Position numbers and translations under genes: made by a program
Assembly (NCBI GenBank): GCA_940671915.1
Contig: CALNVZ010003432.1
Span: forward strand, 9,021,342 to 9,085,341
DNA from: Paracentrotus lividus
Taxonomy: Eukaryota > Echinodermata > Echinoidea > Camarodonta > Echinidae
Direction of reading: 5' to 3'
DNA: 64,000 bases
Notes under the pieces: model-generated
Told to the model about the DNA's origin: nothing
Databases searched by the model: none
Seen by the model: the letters and a program-made list of their open reading frames with translations, nothing else
Part shown: one piece after another, positions 61,680-64,000 of the stretch
How positions within the stretch are numbered: the first letter of the stretch is position 1
Layout of the letters: the number at the start of each line of letters is the position of its first letter

Positions 61680-62886
61680 CTGTATAAGCCAATATTTTCG
61701 CGTACAGATATTTTCGCGATTTTGGACTAATTGGGGAAATTCGCGAGAGCAAAATTTCGCGATTTTGGTGTGACTTCATTACTTACAGGGTGACCCCAGA
61801 AAAAGGAGCCGTTGTCTCAATAATTTTACAAATATACCATATGGTGATTATAAATTAATATCATGCAAAGTTGAACTCATTACCTTTACTGTAGCCGTCA
61901 GTGCTCACCAATGTCACGCATCACTGACCTCAATTGTTTTGAAAAATGTCTTGCAATTGTGAGTGGTTCATTTCAGTCATTGAGATGGGTTGCTGCAATG
62001 TGCCTAAAAAGGAATCCAACTTTCATTCATCAATCATTTTAAAACATGACAGTAGTGATTATGAACGTTATATCACTGGAAGTGCCACTCATTATCATTG
62101 TATTGATATCTCTTTCAGCTCACCAATGTCACGCATCACTGAACCCTTGTTCTGAAATATCTTGCATTGTGATTGATGCAGTGTCAGCTTTTACATTATC
62201 CATGGGGAATGAGGTTCTCTGGGTTGTCGTGACCAAGTAAAATGTTGAAATTACCTGGATAGGTAAGCTTAAGGACTAAATAAGTAAATTTTCAAACCCA
62301 TTTATCAATCATTTATTTAAGTCACTGGAATGCTTTACTTAGATTTGTAGGATCTTTTGAAGCAAACTCATCTCACAGGAGCAGAGAGAAACCTATCACA
62401 ATTTTGCGAGACAATTTCAAAACAATGGGGGTTCAGTGATGCATGATATTGGGATGAGCTGAGAGAGGTATCATTAGGATGTTAATGAGTTGTACTTTCC
62501 ATTGATATAAATTCTTAATCATCACTGAAATATTCTTGAAGTTATATTATGATCAAAGTCGGGTTTCCTTTCCAGGCACATTCACACAAACCATCTCAGG
62601 GTGCATGAAAGTGAACCACGCACAATTTTACAAGACTTTTCAAAACGATGTTTAGTGATGCGTGAATTGGTGAGGTGAGCGAGGTATCATTAGAATGGCA
62701 ATGAGTGCACTTTACAGTGATATTAAATTTCATAATCACCATGGAATATTTTGAAATTATTGTTGATCAAAGTTGGGTTTCCTTTTTTCGGACAACACCC
62801 TGTAATAGCCTTGTACTGAAGAGGAATTCGCGATGACCGACTCGCAATTGCGAATAAAGTCACCGCGAAAATAACCACTTATACAG
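61680..62886. mobile_element. 1.2 kb foldback element with TTTTCGCG ends
   Basis: The ends CTGTATAAGCCAATATTTTC (61680) and GAAAATAACCACTTATACAG (to 62886) are inverted. Further in, the left half (about 61782-62040) is the reverse complement of the right half (about 62560-62808), sharing ACAGGGTG and AAAAAGGA, TCACGCATCACTGA, and GAGATGG/TGCAATGTGCCT blocks. Each half has a second, diverged repeat of the same unit (62100-62165; 62398-62577). No open frame resembles a transposase. Confidence 0.7.
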
Positions 62887-63524
62887 ATTATTAAATTCAA
62901 CTGCTGCATATATGATAGCTGTTTATAAAAATACAAGAGCAAAACAGCAGAGTGTATAGTCTGAATTATTTATAACATTGAATTTATACTATTATACTAT
63001 TTATATTTAAACTGATTATATTATTGTATGTTTCTCGGACTAGTACTACAAAGGAGCAGTGTAGAATAGCACACAATGGAGCACAGGTTTTATCACAGAG
63101 CGTCTTTATCAGAGTTCAAAACAGGGTAGAAAAACTCTATATACTTTACCTTATCTCGTTATAAGCTGATAGCAAATGTCAGCGCACCCTTCCTTCATTT
63201 ATTTGTTATTGAGAGAGATCAAGCTTTCTTGAGATATATTTTGCTTGTCAGAGAAAGCTGACTTGTGTCTGTAAATGGAATTGAACCAAACTTTTATTAT
63301 ATACTTACGGTAATGTTCAAGACAAAAAAATGTGATAAGTATTTGAGATGCCCACAGATATGGACAAAGTTGATTAAAGATGTGATTCCAGTGAAGGATT
63401 TTTCAAAGAATACTTTGATGCTGCATGTATTTCGCTTGTCATATTATTGTCCATGCAAGGCAAAAATTCTTGAGAAATGTACGTAACAAAAAAAAAAAAA
63501 AAAAATAAAAATAAAAAATATAGA

Positions 63525-63696
63525 TATATTGACTGCTTTGAGGGACATGGTCGTTTCTAGATCCTGCTCAAGGGAATCTCCGCATCTGCTATAACCCAAG
63601 ACCGCAGGTCACGGGTTATGGCAGATTCGGAGATTCCCGAGAGCAGTCTAGAAACGACCATGTCCCGAAAATAAAAGCAGTCAATATATATTTTAT
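63525..63696. mobile_element. Foldback element with about 75-base arms
   Basis: ATATATTGACTGCTTT at the left pairs with AAAGCAGTCAATATAT at the right. Inside, GGGACATGGTCGTTTCTAGA pairs with TCTAGAAACGACCATGTCCC, and GGGAATCTCCG with CGGAGATTCCC, leaving a loop of about 20 bases. Arms differ at only a few sites, suggesting a recent insertion. Confidence 0.85.
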
Positions 63697-64000
63697 ATGC
63701 CGAATCTAAAAACAACAAACATGGTCTAATTTTGACCTAGAACTAACGTTAAGTCTAAGTGAAGTCTACGATCTAAGTTAGATTCTAAAATAACGTCAGA
63801 TCTAACTTAGACTAGCCTAGAAGTAGAACATGTCATGTAAGTTAAGTCAGTTCGAGCATGCATGCTCGCCACATCACATGCACAGGCAACACAATTGCAT
63901 TCTACTTACAGTTAACTGCAAAATGCCGAGGAAGATAGCCAGGAAGATTAACCTCTAAATCGCTTGTTTAGATCAACATCGTCATCGGAATTCAGGCTTA

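Larger units (their letters stand above)
61462..64000. other. Intron or downstream region of the F-box gene
   Basis: Mostly two foldback elements (61680-62886 and 63525-63696). A frame at about 63316-63486 encodes CPQIWTKLIKDVIPVKDFSK and could be a later exon, but no clean acceptor or donor frames it, so it is not called. No other gene is seen up to the window end. Confidence 0.4.

Noticed and set aside
63316..63486. Later F-box gene exon (CPQIWTKLIKDV frame)
   Set aside because: Suggestive residues, but no defensible acceptor or donor and no clear homology; left uncalled.
1..64000. CRISPR arrays, operons, bacterial promoters or prophage
   Set aside because: The window is clearly animal DNA with spliced genes; the tandem repeats present have no uniform spacers.

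Overview
The window is animal nuclear DNA: AT-rich, with multi-exon genes split by GT-AG introns, long homopolymers and many short foldback (MITE-like) elements and tRNA-derived SINE remnants. Gene content (exosome cap subunit, DHX34-type helicase, SoxH/SOX30-type HMG factor, F-box protein) and repeat style fit a marine invertebrate deuterostome, perhaps an echinoderm. That organism call is inference from style, not from a diagnostic marker. A run of 25 Ns at 28007-28031 shows this is an assembled scaffold.

Layout. (1) 1-3383: the first two coding exons of an unidentified minus-strand gene with a hydrophobic leader; the rest is off the left edge or unseen. (2) 6390-13537, plus: EXOSC1 (exosome cap subunit CSL4), six exons, complete, 204 aa by my splice model. 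Intron 1 is 4.7 kb and carries several foldback repeats. (3) 18288-43751, plus: DHX34, a DEAH/RHA-type RNA helicase of nonsense-mediated decay, 26 coding exons, 1334 aa, every junction in phase. Its introns hold repeats and several degenerate tandem copies of its own exons. (4) 46047-56262, minus: a SoxH/SOX30-type HMG-box factor, nine coding exons, 1355 aa, with a C-terminal region built from tandemly duplicated small exons (modules A and B). It is tail-to-tail with DHX34. (5) 56263-61225: repeat-rich intergenic DNA. (6) 61226 onward, plus: the first coding exon of an F-box gene, continuing to the right.

EXOSC1 and DHX34 are neighbours on the same strand and both act in RNA turnover (3'-5' degradation and nonsense-mediated decay). 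They are separate transcription units about 4.7 kb apart, so a functional link from order alone is only suggestive.

The most interesting signal is repeated local exon duplication in two adjacent genes. DHX34 exon 14 is followed by three or more partial copies, one of which (34385-34508) has an acceptor, an open frame and a donor in exactly the right phases to replace exon 14. Exons 24, 25 and 26 also have partial copies. In the SoxH gene, duplication of phase-compatible exons has produced an expressed-looking repeat array, and the last 80 bases of coding sequence are duplicated into the 3' flank.
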